In this document: piece after piece, positions 43,571 through 53,266 of the stretch
Position numbering within the stretch: the stretch's first letter is position 1
How the letters are laid out: each line of letters starts with the position of its first letter
Position numbers and translations under genes: made by a program
Notes under the pieces: generated by a model
Databases searched by the model: none
Told to the model about the DNA's origin: nothing
The model's input: only the letters and a program-made list of their open reading frames with translations
Assembly: GCA_038120765.1 (NCBI GenBank)
Contig: JAYOMI010000005.1
Location: 1-64,000 of the forward strand
Length of the DNA stretch: 64,000 nt
Direction of reading: 5' to 3'
Origin: CAXBCP01 sp038120765
GTDB taxonomy: Bacteria > Pseudomonadota > Alphaproteobacteria > MPNO01 > UBA830

Positions 43571-44323
43571 ATACGGCCCGTCACAGCGGATCGTCGAGAC
43601 GTTGTCGGAAGAGGGCTATACCATCGTGCATTCGACATCGACCGATGAGGCAGCGGTGAAGGCGCTCGACGGCGATTTCCATTTGATCCTCGTCGATGAT
43701 CGTGTCGGCGGCAACGACGTGCTCCGATTCTGTTCCCAGCTTCGCTCGAGCGGGGTGACGCGCCATTCTCCGATCCTCATCATGCTCGACGACGGCGACA
43801 CCGAGCGTCTGGCGAAAGCGTTCGACCTCGGTGTGAACGACTACCTGGTGCGTCCGGTAAACAAGAATGAGCTCACCGCGCGGGCGAAGACGCAGATCCG
43901 GCGCAAGCAGTTTGAAGACAACCTGCGCCAACAATACGAAAAAAGCCTGACAGCGGCGGTGACCGACAGCCTGACGGGCCTCTATAACCGGCGTTATCTG
44001 GAAACCCATTTTGAAGAGCTGTCACGCGACCTGCGAGGCGGCGGCAAGCCGATATCGGTGCTCATCATGGACGTCGATCACTTCAAGTCGGTGAACGATG
44101 ATTACGGTCACGCAGCCGGCGACGAGGTCCTGCGAGGACTTGCGCACCGTATTTTGAGTGGTATTCGCGGTTTCGATACGGCAATCCGGCTGGGTTGCGA
44201 GGAATTCGTGGTTCTCATGCCGAACGTCGAAGGGCGTTCCGCAGTNNNNNNNNNNACCGGGTCGCGGTGGCTGCCGATCTGCCGGCAGAACCTGATCCGG
44301 TTCCGAAGGCCGTGCGGGCCTGA
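43455..44323 (+). CDS. pleD: PleD, second receiver plus GGDEF 3' part (frameshift 5', scaffold gap 3')
   Basis: Continuation of pleD: degenerate second receiver (VLLVADEYGPSQRIVETLS ... LVRPVNKNELTAR) and a GGDEF domain starting DSLTGLYNRRYLE. The signature reads RLGCEEF, with Cys for the second Gly, and the I-site RxxD is kept (RGFD). Ten N at 44246-44255 follow. In the frame entered after the gap the protein ends RVAVAADLPAEPDPVPKAVRA, consistent with the usual C-terminal GRNR segment, so about 60-80 residues of the cyclase domain are missing from the assembly. Confidence 0.75.
44246..44255. other. Assembly gap (10 N) inside pleD
   Basis: The GGDEF domain is cut about 13 residues after its signature and resumes close to its end. 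The true missing sequence is likely 200 bases or more, much longer than ten. Confidence 0.95.
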
Positions 44324-44359
44324 CAATTGGATATCCGCCGGGAATATCTCTTAAGACGA

Positions 44360-44386
44360 AAAACGCCGCCCAATGGGCGGCGTTTT
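44360..44386. terminator. Bidirectional terminator between pleD and rpmG
   Basis: A 12-bp perfect stem (AAAACGCCGCCC / GGGCGGCGTTTT) with a 3-base loop, with A and T runs forming its outer pairs, located between two convergent genes. Confidence 0.92.
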
Positions 44387-44406
44387 GCAATTAACCGGCT
44401 GAAAGC

Positions 44407-44574
44407 CTATTTGATCTTCGCTTCCTTGAACGCAACGTGCTTGCGTGCGACCGGATCGTATTTCCGGAATTCGAGCTTTTCGGTCTGTGTGCGCGGGTTT
44501 TTCTTCGCAACATAGAAATAGCCGGTATCCGCGGTACTCAGCAGTTTGACGACGATCGTGTTTGTTTTGGCCAT
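44407..44574 (-). CDS. rpmG: 50S ribosomal protein L33
   Basis: A 55-residue L33. It begins AKTNTIVVKLLSTADTG and continues FYVAKKNPRTQTEKLEFRKYD, ending KHVAFKEAKIK. It lacks the zinc cysteines, so it is the Cys-free (C-) form common in alphaproteobacteria. AGGAG lies upstream of the ATG. It is the last gene of the long minus-strand run and lies 95 bp after the S41 protease gene. Confidence 0.96.
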   Translation of the reverse strand: MAKTNTIVVKLLSTADTGYFYVAKKNPRTQTEKLEFRKYDPVARKHVAFKEAKIK

Positions 44575-44669
44575 TCTATTTCTCCTGAAAAGCAGGACCT
44601 GAAAATTTGCGGGAAACTGACCGGTTCAGCCCCGTCTGTCAAGGATTTGCTGGTCCTGGAGGTCGAAAA

Positions 44670-46313
44670 TCAGCGTTCCGCGATCGCAGCGCCACCGTCC
44701 CTGAGCGCCCTGGTGTACAGCGATCTGTGCTCCAGCAGGTATTTGGCGATTTCCTGGTCCTCCGGGGGTTCGGTCCGGGCCGGGGGGCAGCGTTCCCGGG
44801 CGAGGTCGGGATTGGTGCGAATGGCAGAGCGCGATGCCAGCGCTGCGTTCAGGATTGTCCCCGCCGCGGGTACGTCGCTGCGGATGGCAGTCATCATATT
44901 CGACAACTCGGTGTCGGATGCTGATGTGCAGATGGCGGGGATGATGCCGTGGCTTTGCAGGTTGAAGCCGGCCGGCGCGATCATGTGCGCCCATGTCAGT
45001 GTGAGTTCGCCGCCATTGGGCAGGCGGATTATCGTCTGAACGCTGCCTTTGCCGAAGGATGACGCTCCGATCACGATGGCCCGTCCCCGGTCCCGAAGTG
45101 CCGCGGCAACGATCTCGGACGCGGATGCGGACCGGCCGTTGACCAGTATCGCGATCGGCGTGCTGGTCGCCCGCTCGCCCCAGGAAGCATTGAATGTCTG
45201 GTTGGCGCGGTGGTGCCGCCCTTCCGTCGAGATGATCCGTCCGTCATTCAGGAAAAAATCGGCGACCGCCACAGCCTGATTTAGCAGGCCGCCCGGGTTG
45301 CTCCGAAGGTCGAGCACGATGCCGCTCAGCGGCGCTGAGTCCGCGCTTTCGGCGGCGGCGAGAACTTTGCCGAGGCTCCGGGATGTCCCCTGATTGAATC
45401 CTGATAATCTTATCGTCAGGATCCCGCCTTCGCGCTTCGATGTGACCGTCGGCAGAATGATATGCGCCCGGACAACCGCGATCTTCAGCGGTGCAGGCGC
45501 ATTCTCGCGTATGACCGTCAGGTCCGCCTTGCTGTGTATCGGTCCGCGCAGATGCCCGATTGCCGCCGTCTGGGTCAGCCCGGTAAGCAACAAACCCCCG
45601 ACATGGGTGATCCGGTCGCCCGCTTGCAGTCCGGCTTTCGCCGCGGGCGTGCCTGCATGGACCTTCTCGACATAGACCTCGCCCTCTTCATAGCGGATCG
45701 AAATACCCAGACCCCCGAACCCCTCGCGCCTCGCGCGGGTCTCTCTGGCCTGCGACGGGGTCGCATAGCGGGTGTAGCGATCCAGCTTGGACAGCGCGCC
45801 GCGGAAAAATTTCGCCAGAACCAGTTCATGATCCTGCGCGTCGAACGCCGGCGTCTCCTGACGGGTCTTTTCCAGCACATCGGCGATGACCGCCGCCCAG
45901 GCGTCATGGTCATTATCGGCGGGTATCTGCCATTCGCCGACGGTCCGGTTTTCATAGGTCAGCCCGATAGTGCCGGTCTTGTCGTCGATGCTCAGCAGCG
46001 TTTCGCTACCTGACAGGGCTTTCAACCCGGCAAGGGACACGGTCCTGGTGGAGACCTCCCCGGCATATCTGAGCCCGATATTTTTAAAGGCGGTTTCAAG
46101 CACCAGCCGGTCGCTTCCGGCTTCCGGCGCTTCCGACGTCGGTGCGACACAGGCGGCTGCGACGAGAAGCAGACTGATTGTCATCGCGGCGAAAATTCGG
46201 GGCTGCTTCCGCCAGGTGCTGAACGGCTCTGCGGGCGGGGTCCGCCCGGTGTTCGTGTTATCCGTCGCGTTGATGCGCATTTTTTCCGCGTTCAACTGGT
46301 GTGTGGCGGCCAA
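44670..46313 (-). CDS. S41 family C-terminal processing peptidase
   Basis: About 547 residues: N-terminal hydrophobic segment ending near a Cys (LLLVAAAC; possible lipoprotein or signal anchor), a PDZ domain (GFGGLGISIRYEEGEVYVEKV, about 200-290), and the S41 domain with nucleophile Ser in GRSASASEIVAAAL and Lys in SSFGKGSVQT. It degrades periplasmic protein tails. An internal ATG at 46280 is an alternative start. It lies between rnr and rpmG on the same strand. Confidence 0.88.
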   Translation of the reverse strand: MAATHQLNAEKMRINATDNTNTGRTPPAEPFSTWRKQPRIFAAMTISLLLVAAACVAPTSEAPEAGSDRLVLETAFKNIGLRYAGEVSTRTVSLAGLKALSGSETLLSIDDKTGTIGLTYENRTVGEWQIPADNDHDAWAAVIADVLEKTRQETPAFDAQDHELVLAKFFRGALSKLDRYTRYATPSQARETRARREGFGGLGISIRYEEGEVYVEKVHAGTPAAKAGLQAGDRITHVGGLLLTGLTQTAAIGHLRGPIHSKADLTVIRENAPAPLKIAVVRAHIILPTVTSKREGGILTIRLSGFNQGTSRSLGKVLAAAESADSAPLSGIVLDLRSNPGGLLNQAVAVADFFLNDGRIISTEGRHHRANQTFNASWGERATSTPIAILVNGRSASASEIVAAALRDRGRAIVIGASSFGKGSVQTIIRLPNGGELTLTWAHMIAPAGFNLQSHGIIPAICTSASDTELSNMMTAIRSDVPAAGTILNAALASRSAIRTNPDLARERCPPARTEPPEDQEIAKYLLEHRSLYTRALRDGGAAIAER

Positions 46314-46372
46314 AGCCGCTCAGATGACCCCTAAACTAACGATGTCTTTAAGGAATGCGAATTAACTTTTCG

Positions 46373-48706
46373 TTAGCGTGGAGATTTTGAAGGAGCCCTG
46401 CGTTTTCCTTTGTTCTTGTTGGCCTTTTTGGGGCCCTTTCTGCGCGGCTTGTTCGGAGTCTGCGGTTTCCCGGCCGCGTCGTCCCGAGCGCCGCGGGGCC
46501 CGCGGGAGTTCCTTGCGCTCCGTCCCTGCGCAGCGCGATCCCGCGTACCCTGTTTTCGACGGGCCTTTGAAAGCGAAAACGCCATTGAGCCTGTGTGAAC
46601 ATTCGCCTCTTCGAGAATAACCGTGACCGGATCGCCTATGTGGTATGTCACGCCGGAATTGCGGCCTTTGATCACCTGGCGCTGTTCGTCGTAATCGAAG
46701 CGGTCGTCGCCCATCATCGACATCGGTACCAGCCCGTCTGCGCCGGTTTCGGTCAGGGTGACGAAGAGCCCGGCGCGATGCGTGCCGTTGATCCGCGCGG
46801 CGAATTCGGCGCCGACCTTGTCGGAGAGAAAAATCGTCGTGAACCTGTCCACGGCTTCCCGCTCCGCATCGACGGCGCGGCGCTCCGTGGCCGATATATG
46901 CTTGCCGAGTTCCGCGAACCGGTCGCCATCGTCCGGAGAGAGGCCGTCCTTGCCAAGACCATATGCCGATATCAGCGAACGATGCACCAGAAGGTCCGAA
47001 TACCGCCGGATGGGTGAGGTGAAATGGGCATAACGCCGGAGCGCCAGGCCGAAATGACCCAGATTGGCCGGGCTATATTCCGCCTGTGCCTGAGACCGGA
47101 GCACGGCCATATTAACCGTCTGCGCTTCGGGTTTGCCGATGACATGTGCGACGATGCGCTGGAAAACCTCCGGCCTGATCACCTGACCCTTTGCCAGTTT
47201 TACGCCCACCGATGACAGGACCTCGCGCAGGCCTTCGACCTTTTCGGGCGACGGCTGGTCATGAACGCGGAACATGCAGGGCGCATCCTTGTCTTCCAGG
47301 GCTTCCGCCGCTGCGACATTGGCGGAAATCATGAATTCCTCGATCAACCGGTGGCTGTCGAGCCGCTGCACGGGCTCGATCGCGGCAACATTCCCTTTGG
47401 CGTCCAGCTTCACCTTGCGTTCGGGCAGGTCGAGATCGATCGTGCCGCGGCGGATCCGTGCGGATTGCAGGGCTTCAAAGGCCCCGTAGAGCGGTGCTAT
47501 GACGCCTTCGAGCAACGGTCCGGTGGTATCGTCCGGCGTACCGTCCCGCGCCGCCTGGACCTGCTCGTAGGTCAGTCTCGCCGCGGACCGCATGATGCCG
47601 CGGATGAATTCGTGACGTTTCATGTTGCCGTCGGCATCGATCCACATATGGACCGCGAGGCAACCCCGGTCTTCGTTCGGGACAAGCGAGCACAGACCGT
47701 TCGACAGGGCTTCGGGCAGCATGGGGACCACGCGGTCCGGGAAATATACCGAGTTGCCCCGTTCATGCGCATCCTTGTCCAGCGGTTTGCCGGCGCGGAC
47801 GTACCAGGACACGTCGGCAATCGCGACCAGAAGGTGCCAGCCGCCCTTATTCTTTCCGTCCGGGTCCGGTTCGGCCCAGACGGCATCGTCGAAATCCCTG
47901 GCATCTGCACCGTCGATAGTGACCAGCGGAATCTGTCGCAGATCGGTACGCCCGTCCGGTGTAACAGGTTTTGCCGCTTCGGCGTCCGCCAGGGCCCCAG
48001 GTGAAAAATCGACCGGTATGTCGTTGGCGTGGATGGCGATCAGGCTGGGCGCGCGCGGGCCGGTTGCATCTCCTATGACCTCTGCGATGCGGGCTTCCGG
48101 CAGTCCGAAGCTGCGTCCGCCGGTCGCCTGCGCTTCGACCAGGTCTCCCCGGGACGCGCCGTTCTCCGCCCCGGGCGGGATCGCGAATTCTGTGCGAATT
48201 CGCCGGTTTGTCGGGATCACCCGGTCTTTGCCGCCGACCATCTGGAAGATGCCGAGGACCCGCTGCGGCGCTGCCTGTAGAAGCTTGATGACGCGGGCGG
48301 TATAGGTGCCGTCGTCCGATGGTGCGAGCCGGGCAAGTATCCTGTCGCCGACTGCCGGGGCAGGACCCTTGCGTTCCGTACTCAGGAAAACCGCAGGGGG
48401 CGGGCCCTCGCTGTCCCAGGTGACCGGGCGTGCAACCGGATCGCCGTCGCGATCGATGCCGGTGACTTCAATGACGCCCACGCCGGGCAGCGTGCCGGGT
48501 TTCGCGAAACGCTTGCCGCGCCCCTTGTCCAGGGTTCCCTCGTCACGCAGGTCGCGGAGGAGGGCGTTGAGCCGGGCGCGGTCCGTGCCGCGTATATTGA
48601 AGGCGCGCGCGATTTCGCGCTTTCCGACGGGCCCTTTATGGCCGCGGACGAATTCCAGCACCTGTTCTTTGGTCGGAAAGGGGATATCGGCGGGCGACTT
48701 GCTCAC
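46373..48706 (-). CDS. rnr: Ribonuclease R
   Basis: 3'-5' exoribonuclease able to degrade structured RNA. 777 residues: N-terminal winged-helix, cold-shock domains, RNB catalytic domain with DARDFDDAV (about 265-273) and PSALDxx-type basic pocket, S1 domain near the end, then a basic Lys/Arg-rich tail. All blocks are present in normal order. It follows topA by 22 bp. Confidence 0.95.
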   Translation of the reverse strand: MSKSPADIPFPTKEQVLEFVRGHKGPVGKREIARAFNIRGTDRARLNALLRDLRDEGTLDKGRGKRFAKPGTLPGVGVIEVTGIDRDGDPVARPVTWDSEGPPPAVFLSTERKGPAPAVGDRILARLAPSDDGTYTARVIKLLQAAPQRVLGIFQMVGGKDRVIPTNRRIRTEFAIPPGAENGASRGDLVEAQATGGRSFGLPEARIAEVIGDATGPRAPSLIAIHANDIPVDFSPGALADAEAAKPVTPDGRTDLRQIPLVTIDGADARDFDDAVWAEPDPDGKNKGGWHLLVAIADVSWYVRAGKPLDKDAHERGNSVYFPDRVVPMLPEALSNGLCSLVPNEDRGCLAVHMWIDADGNMKRHEFIRGIMRSAARLTYEQVQAARDGTPDDTTGPLLEGVIAPLYGAFEALQSARIRRGTIDLDLPERKVKLDAKGNVAAIEPVQRLDSHRLIEEFMISANVAAAEALEDKDAPCMFRVHDQPSPEKVEGLREVLSSVGVKLAKGQVIRPEVFQRIVAHVIGKPEAQTVNMAVLRSQAQAEYSPANLGHFGLALRRYAHFTSPIRRYSDLLVHRSLISAYGLGKDGLSPDDGDRFAELGKHISATERRAVDAEREAVDRFTTIFLSDKVGAEFAARINGTHRAGLFVTLTETGADGLVPMSMMGDDRFDYDEQRQVIKGRNSGVTYHIGDPVTVILEEANVHTGSMAFSLSKARRKQGTRDRAAQGRSARNSRGPRGARDDAAGKPQTPNKPRRKGPKKANKNKGKRRAPSKSPR

Positions 48707-48728
48707 CGGCGGTAGATCGCGATCCGTG

Positions 48729-51434
48729 TCACGCCTTTTCGCTTGCCGTCGGCTCTGCGTCGGTATCCGCCGCAGGCTTGGCTGTCGCCGTTGTGGCTTT
48801 TGCTTTCGACTTGCCTTTGGTCTTCGCTTTTCCCTTTGCCTTGCCTTTGGCTTTCTTCGCCTTCTTGGCTTTGGCCTTCTTGGGCTTGGAGCCGACTTTC
48901 TCGGCGCGGGCCGCGATCAGCTCGACCGCGAGTTCGAGCGAAAGCGATTCCGGTTCCATGTCGCTCGGAAGGGATGCGTTGATCTTCCCGTGCTTGACGT
49001 AAGGCCCGTAACGGCCGTCGCGCAGCTCGATCGGTTTGCCGTCATCGGGATGATCGCCGATTTTCTTGCCGGTCGATTTAGCCGCCCGCTTGGCAGGCGC
49101 CTCGGCGATGATGGTCACCGCCCGGTTGAGACCGATGGTGAGAACATCGTCATCGTTGCTCAGCTTCACGTAGCGGTCGCCGACCTTCAGATAGGGGCCG
49201 AAACGTCCCACGCCGGCGAGTATCATTTCGCCGGTCTCCGGATGTGGTCCGATCGGACGCGGAAGCGACAACAGCAAGAGAGCGAGATCAAGGTCTATAT
49301 CCGACGGCACCTGGCCGCGGAGCAGGGACTGCCGTTTCGGTTTTTCCTTCGATCCCTTCACCGCCTCGCCAAGCTGGACGTAAACACCAAACGGGCCTTT
49401 GCGCATCGAGACCGGCAGCTGGGTCTCGGGATCGATGCCCAGTTCTTTCGGGCCGGTAAAGGCGGCGTCTTCATCTTCGTCGCCGGTAATTACCGTCAGC
49501 GCCGTCGTGTGCCCGCACTCGGGATAGTTTGAACAGCCGATAAATCCTCCGTTCCGGCCGAGTTTCAGGCCGAGCCGGCCGTCTTCGCAGGCCGGACATT
49601 TGCGCGGGTTGCTGCCATCTTCGCGTTCCGGAAAGAAATGCGGGCCAAGCTCGGCATCGAGCTTGTCGATCACCTCGGTTATGCGCAGGTCCTTGGTCTC
49701 GCCAATGGCGGCCGAGAACGCTTCCCAGAAATCGCGCAGGAGGGTTTTCCATTGCATGTCGCCATTCGCGACATCGTCCAGGCGGCTTTCGAGGTCCGCC
49801 GTGAAGCCGTATTCGACGTAGCGTTCGAAAAATTCAGACAGGAATGCGGTGACCATCCGGCCCCGGTCATGAGGCGTGAACCGGCGCTGTTCGAGCGTCA
49901 CGTAATTGCGGTCCTGCAGGACCTGGAGGATCGAGGCATAGGTCGACGGCCGGCCAATGCCCAGCTCTTCCATCTTGCGCACAAGGCTCGCTTCGGTGAA
50001 GCGCGGCGGTGGCTTGGTGAAATGCTGTTCCGGTGTTACCTCGCCACGGTTCATCATGTCGCCTTCGTTCATCGGCGGCAGGATACGGTCGCGTTCGTTG
50101 CCCTCGTCATCTTCGCCGGTGGTGGCGCTTTCGTCCTGGCCCTCCTGGTAAAGCTTCAGGAAACCGTCGAACTTCACGACCGAACCGTTAGCGCGCAGTA
50201 CGGTGCCGCCGTCGGGGGACGCGAGATCGACGGCGACCTGCTCCATGACCGCGCTTTCCATCTGGCTCGCGACCGCGCGCTTCCATATCAGATCGTAGAG
50301 CCGGCGTTCGTCTTCGCCGAGATACTGGCGGACCTCGTTGGGTTTGCGCGAAAACTCCGTCGGGCGGATCGCTTCATGCGCTTCCTGGGCATTTTTGGAC
50401 TTGTTGCGGTAGGTGTTGGGCTGGTCCGGTACATAATTATGGCCGTATTCCTGGCCGATGGTCGCGCGTGCCGCGACGATCGCCTCCTGGCCAAGGCTTA
50501 CGCTGTCTGTTCGCATATAGGTGATCAGACCGACCGTTTCGCCACCGCCGACATCCACGCCTTCGTACAGTTTCTGTGCCGTGCGCATGGTCCGTGTCGC
50601 GCCGAAGCCCAGCTTGCGCGAGGCCTCCTGCTGCATTGTCGACGTCGTAAACGGCGGCGCGGCGCGGCGATTGACCGTTTTGCGCTCTACCGATTTGACC
50701 GTATAGCCATGACTTTCGATCTCGGCGACGGTCGCCTTGGCAGCTTCTTCGTTGTTAATGTCGTACCGGTCCAGCTTCCTGCCGCCCAGATGGGTCAGGC
50801 GCGCAGGCACGGTCGCACCGTTCACCGTCGTGAAGGCAGCGCCGATGGTCCAGTATTCCTGTGGCTTGAAAACCTCGATCTCGGCTTCGCGTTCGCAGAT
50901 CAGGCGCAGGGCGACCGACTGCACGCGACCTGCCGATTTCGATCCCGGCAGTTTGCGCCACAGGATCGGCGACAGGCTGAACCCGACAAGATAATCGAGC
51001 GCGCGGCGGGCAAGATAGGCGTCGATCAGTTCCTGATTGAGCCCGCGCGGATTGTTCACCGCCTCGATAATCGCATTTTTTGTGACTTCATGGAAAACGA
51101 CGCGTTGAACGTCGATATCGTCCAGCGCGTGACGTTCGTTCAGGATTTCCTGGAGATGCCAGGAAATCGCTTCTCCTTCGCGATCCGGATCGGTCGCGAG
51201 ATACAGATGATCCGCGCCCTTGATGGCATCCTGGATGGCCTGAAGATTCTTTTCCGCCTTGGGGTCAACCGTCCAGACCATTCGGAAGTCTTCGTCAGGC
51301 TGGACGGAGCCGTCCTTGGAGACGAGATCGCGCACGTGTCCTACACTTGCGAGGACCTTGAAGTCCGCGCCTAGATACTTGTTGATGGTCTTCGCCTTGG
51401 CAGGCGACTCGACGACGACTACGTCCATGATCAC
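48729..51434 (-). CDS. topA: DNA topoisomerase I
   Basis: Relaxes negative supercoils. 901 residues: TOPRIM domain (VVVESPAKAKTINKYLG ... ATDPDREGEAISWH), active-site Tyr in LITYMRTDSV, one zinc ribbon (CPACEDGRLGLKL...GCSNYPECGH), several Topo-C repeats, and a long Lys/Ala-rich tail (about 840-901) that should bind DNA non-specifically. The start is ATG at 51434 or two codons in at 51428. It lies downstream of dprA. Confidence 0.96.
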   Translation of the reverse strand: MIMDVVVVESPAKAKTINKYLGADFKVLASVGHVRDLVSKDGSVQPDEDFRMVWTVDPKAEKNLQAIQDAIKGADHLYLATDPDREGEAISWHLQEILNERHALDDIDVQRVVFHEVTKNAIIEAVNNPRGLNQELIDAYLARRALDYLVGFSLSPILWRKLPGSKSAGRVQSVALRLICEREAEIEVFKPQEYWTIGAAFTTVNGATVPARLTHLGGRKLDRYDINNEEAAKATVAEIESHGYTVKSVERKTVNRRAAPPFTTSTMQQEASRKLGFGATRTMRTAQKLYEGVDVGGGETVGLITYMRTDSVSLGQEAIVAARATIGQEYGHNYVPDQPNTYRNKSKNAQEAHEAIRPTEFSRKPNEVRQYLGEDERRLYDLIWKRAVASQMESAVMEQVAVDLASPDGGTVLRANGSVVKFDGFLKLYQEGQDESATTGEDDEGNERDRILPPMNEGDMMNRGEVTPEQHFTKPPPRFTEASLVRKMEELGIGRPSTYASILQVLQDRNYVTLEQRRFTPHDRGRMVTAFLSEFFERYVEYGFTADLESRLDDVANGDMQWKTLLRDFWEAFSAAIGETKDLRITEVIDKLDAELGPHFFPEREDGSNPRKCPACEDGRLGLKLGRNGGFIGCSNYPECGHTTALTVITGDEDEDAAFTGPKELGIDPETQLPVSMRKGPFGVYVQLGEAVKGSKEKPKRQSLLRGQVPSDIDLDLALLLLSLPRPIGPHPETGEMILAGVGRFGPYLKVGDRYVKLSNDDDVLTIGLNRAVTIIAEAPAKRAAKSTGKKIGDHPDDGKPIELRDGRYGPYVKHGKINASLPSDMEPESLSLELAVELIAARAEKVGSKPKKAKAKKAKKAKGKAKGKAKTKGKSKAKATTATAKPAADTDAEPTASEKA

Positions 51435-51489
51435 CGATAATTCTGTTTGCGGGCGACGTCACTATAGGGGCCGTTGGTTGCCGCAATCT

Positions 51490-52305
51490 TTATAAAACCA
51501 ACGAAATCCGGTTCCCCGGATGCCTTTCGATCCGCCCTGCGAGTTCAAGTTCCAGCAGCGTACTCTGCACTGAGGCGGCAGACATGTGGCACTCGCGAAC
51601 CAGTTCGTCAACACCTGTTGGTGTCGCGCCCAGTAATTCGATGATTTTGTCATGCGCCGTTTCCGGGTCGGTTTCGGTCGCAATTTCAACGGGTTGCGCC
51701 ATGATCGCCCGGGAGGGCACATGACGGGGTTTGAACATCTGCTGGGACAGGGCAGAAACGATGTCGGCCGCACTTTCGGTGAGAATCGCGCCCTGTCGAA
51801 TCAGGTCATTGGTCCCTTTGCAGCGGGGGTCTCGCGGCGAGCCGGGCACGGCAAAGACCTCGCGACCCTGTTCGAGGGCGAGCCCGGAGGTGATCAGCGA
51901 ACCCGATTTGAGCGCGGCTTCAACGACGAGTACGCCCTGCGAGAGGCCGGAAACAAGCCGGTTGCGCGCGGGAAAATGCCGTGCCGTCGGGCGGGTGCCG
52001 ACCGGTTGTTCCGACACCAAGGCGCCGGTTGCGGCGATGCGCTTCTGTATATCTTCGTGCTCCGGCGGATAAACCACGTCTATTCCGCCGGCAACGGCCG
52101 CGATCGTGCCGGTCTGCAGCGCCCCCGTATGCGCGGCGGCATCGATTCCGCGGGCGAGGCCCGAGACGACGACGAACCCCGCGTCGCCGAGCTCTGTCGC
52201 GATTTCCTCCGCAAAACGACGCCCGTTGGCCGATGCATTGCGCGCCCCCACGATCGCGACGGCGGGGCGTTTCAGCATCGCCGCGTCGCCGTTCACGAAC
52301 AGCAA
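51490..52305 (-). CDS. dprA: DprA core domain, downstream of an in-frame stop
   Basis: The Rossmann-like DNA-processing domain (VAIVGARNASANGRRFAEEIA ... SGLARGIDAAAHTGAL ... GSLITSGLALEQGREVFAVPG) and a C-terminal winged-helix domain are intact. DprA loads RecA onto incoming single-stranded DNA in natural transformation. The reading frame continues unbroken upstream to a TAA at 52354-52356, beyond which the N-terminal SAM-like domain is encoded in the same frame. Separate translation would need the TTG at 52305. The gene is either nonsense-mutated or mis-sequenced. Confidence 0.8.
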   Translation of the reverse strand: MLFVNGDAAMLKRPAVAIVGARNASANGRRFAEEIATELGDAGFVVVSGLARGIDAAAHTGALQTGTIAAVAGGIDVVYPPEHEDIQKRIAATGALVSEQPVGTRPTARHFPARNRLVSGLSQGVLVVEAALKSGSLITSGLALEQGREVFAVPGSPRDPRCKGTNDLIRQGAILTESAADIVSALSQQMFKPRHVPSRAIMAQPVEIATETDPETAHDKIIELLGATPTGVDELVRECHMSAASVQSTLLELELAGRIERHPGNRISLVL

Positions 52306-52353
52306 GCGCGCGGGATCGGGGATCGCGGCGAGCGTCTCGGGATAGTCGGGTTC

Positions 52354-52611
52354 TTACAGGCCGATTGCCCGCCCGCTTGCAGCCGTGAGGGCCTCCAGCT
52401 CCGCCTCAATGTCACCGCGTTCCGGGATGCTGAATTTTCTGCGCCGGCCCGCCCGTCTCGCCAGCTCCGGCAGGGCTTCGAGAGCCGCCGCGGCAGTGCC
52501 GAAGCGCTCTATCAGGTCGATAAACAGATGCGGGCCCACGAATCTGGTGCGTATCAGCCGTAACCAGTCGATGCGTTCCTCGGCGCTCAGGTGTTTCGAC
52601 GCGCTTTCCAT
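52354..52611 (-). CDS. dprA: DprA N-terminal SAM-like domain, ends at premature TAA
   Basis: An 85-residue segment with the start MESASKHLSAEERIDWLRL and the HhH/SAM-like pattern GPHLFIDLIERFGTAAAALEALPEL typical of the DprA N-terminus. The frame reads ...GRAIGL, stop TAA, then EPDYPETLAAIPDPARLLFVNGD without any shift, so one base change makes a normal 373-codon dprA. It starts 31 bp after the plsY stop. Confidence 0.75.
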   Translation of the reverse strand: MESASKHLSAEERIDWLRLIRTRFVGPHLFIDLIERFGTAAAALEALPELARRAGRRRKFSIPERGDIEAELEALTAASGRAIGL

Positions 52612-52642
52612 CGTGCAACGATGGGTGGCAATCGGGTTCCGG

Positions 52643-53263
52643 TCAAGGCTTCCGCGATGCGCCGATTTTCGATTCCTCGCCCCGCAGCAGGCGCCGGATA
52701 TTCCCGTGGTGTCGGATCCAGACCAGTGCCGAGAGGGCGATCGCGAATTCGGTGCGCTGTGGATCGGCCAGCCACGACATGTACACGGGGCTCGCCGCCA
52801 GGGCGATCAGGGCGGACAAGGACGAGTAGCGGAACAGGACGGCCGCCAGCAGCCATGTGGCGCAGGCCAACCCGCCGACCGGCGGCGACAGAGCGAACAG
52901 AACGCCGAGTGCCGTCGCTACGCCCTTGCCGCCGTGGAACATCAGCCAGACCGGGAATAGATGGCCGAGCAGCGCGCCGGCGCCGGCGACAATAGCCATG
53001 TCTGGCCCGTACACTTGGGCAATCAGGACGGCAGCAGCGCCTTTTGCTCCATCCAGCAGCAGTGTTGCCGCAGCGATTTTCCGGTTGCCGGTGCGCAGGA
53101 CGTTGGTCGCGCCGATATTTCCGGATCCGATTGAGCGGATATCGCCCAGCCCGGCAAGCCGGGTCAGGATCAGGCCGAAAGGGATCGAGCCGATCAGGTA
53201 ACCGCCGGTCACAGCGGCGAGAAGATAAGGCCAGCTATATGACCAGCTGATCGGATCGATCAT
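52643..53263 (-). CDS. plsY: Glycerol-3-phosphate acyltransferase PlsY
   Basis: Uses acyl-phosphate to acylate glycerol-3-phosphate at the inner membrane. 206 residues, about five helices, with the three signature blocks GSIPFGLI/GSGNIGATNVLRT, LLDGAKGA and GHLFPVWLMFHGGKGVAT. It lies three bases after pyrC' and before dprA. Confidence 0.95.
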   Translation of the reverse strand: MIDPISWSYSWPYLLAAVTGGYLIGSIPFGLILTRLAGLGDIRSIGSGNIGATNVLRTGNRKIAAATLLLDGAKGAAAVLIAQVYGPDMAIVAGAGALLGHLFPVWLMFHGGKGVATALGVLFALSPPVGGLACATWLLAAVLFRYSSLSALIALAASPVYMSWLADPQRTEFAIALSALVWIRHHGNIRRLLRGEESKIGASRKP

Positions 53264-53266
53264 GTT

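Noticed and set aside
48770..48900. Short tandem repeats of Lys/Ala codons
   Set aside because: They encode the basic tail of topoisomerase I and are not a CRISPR or mobile repeat.
49638..51374. 578-codon plus-strand open frame opposite topA
   Set aside because: GC-rich third positions leave the opposite strand open; topA motifs on the minus strand are decisive.
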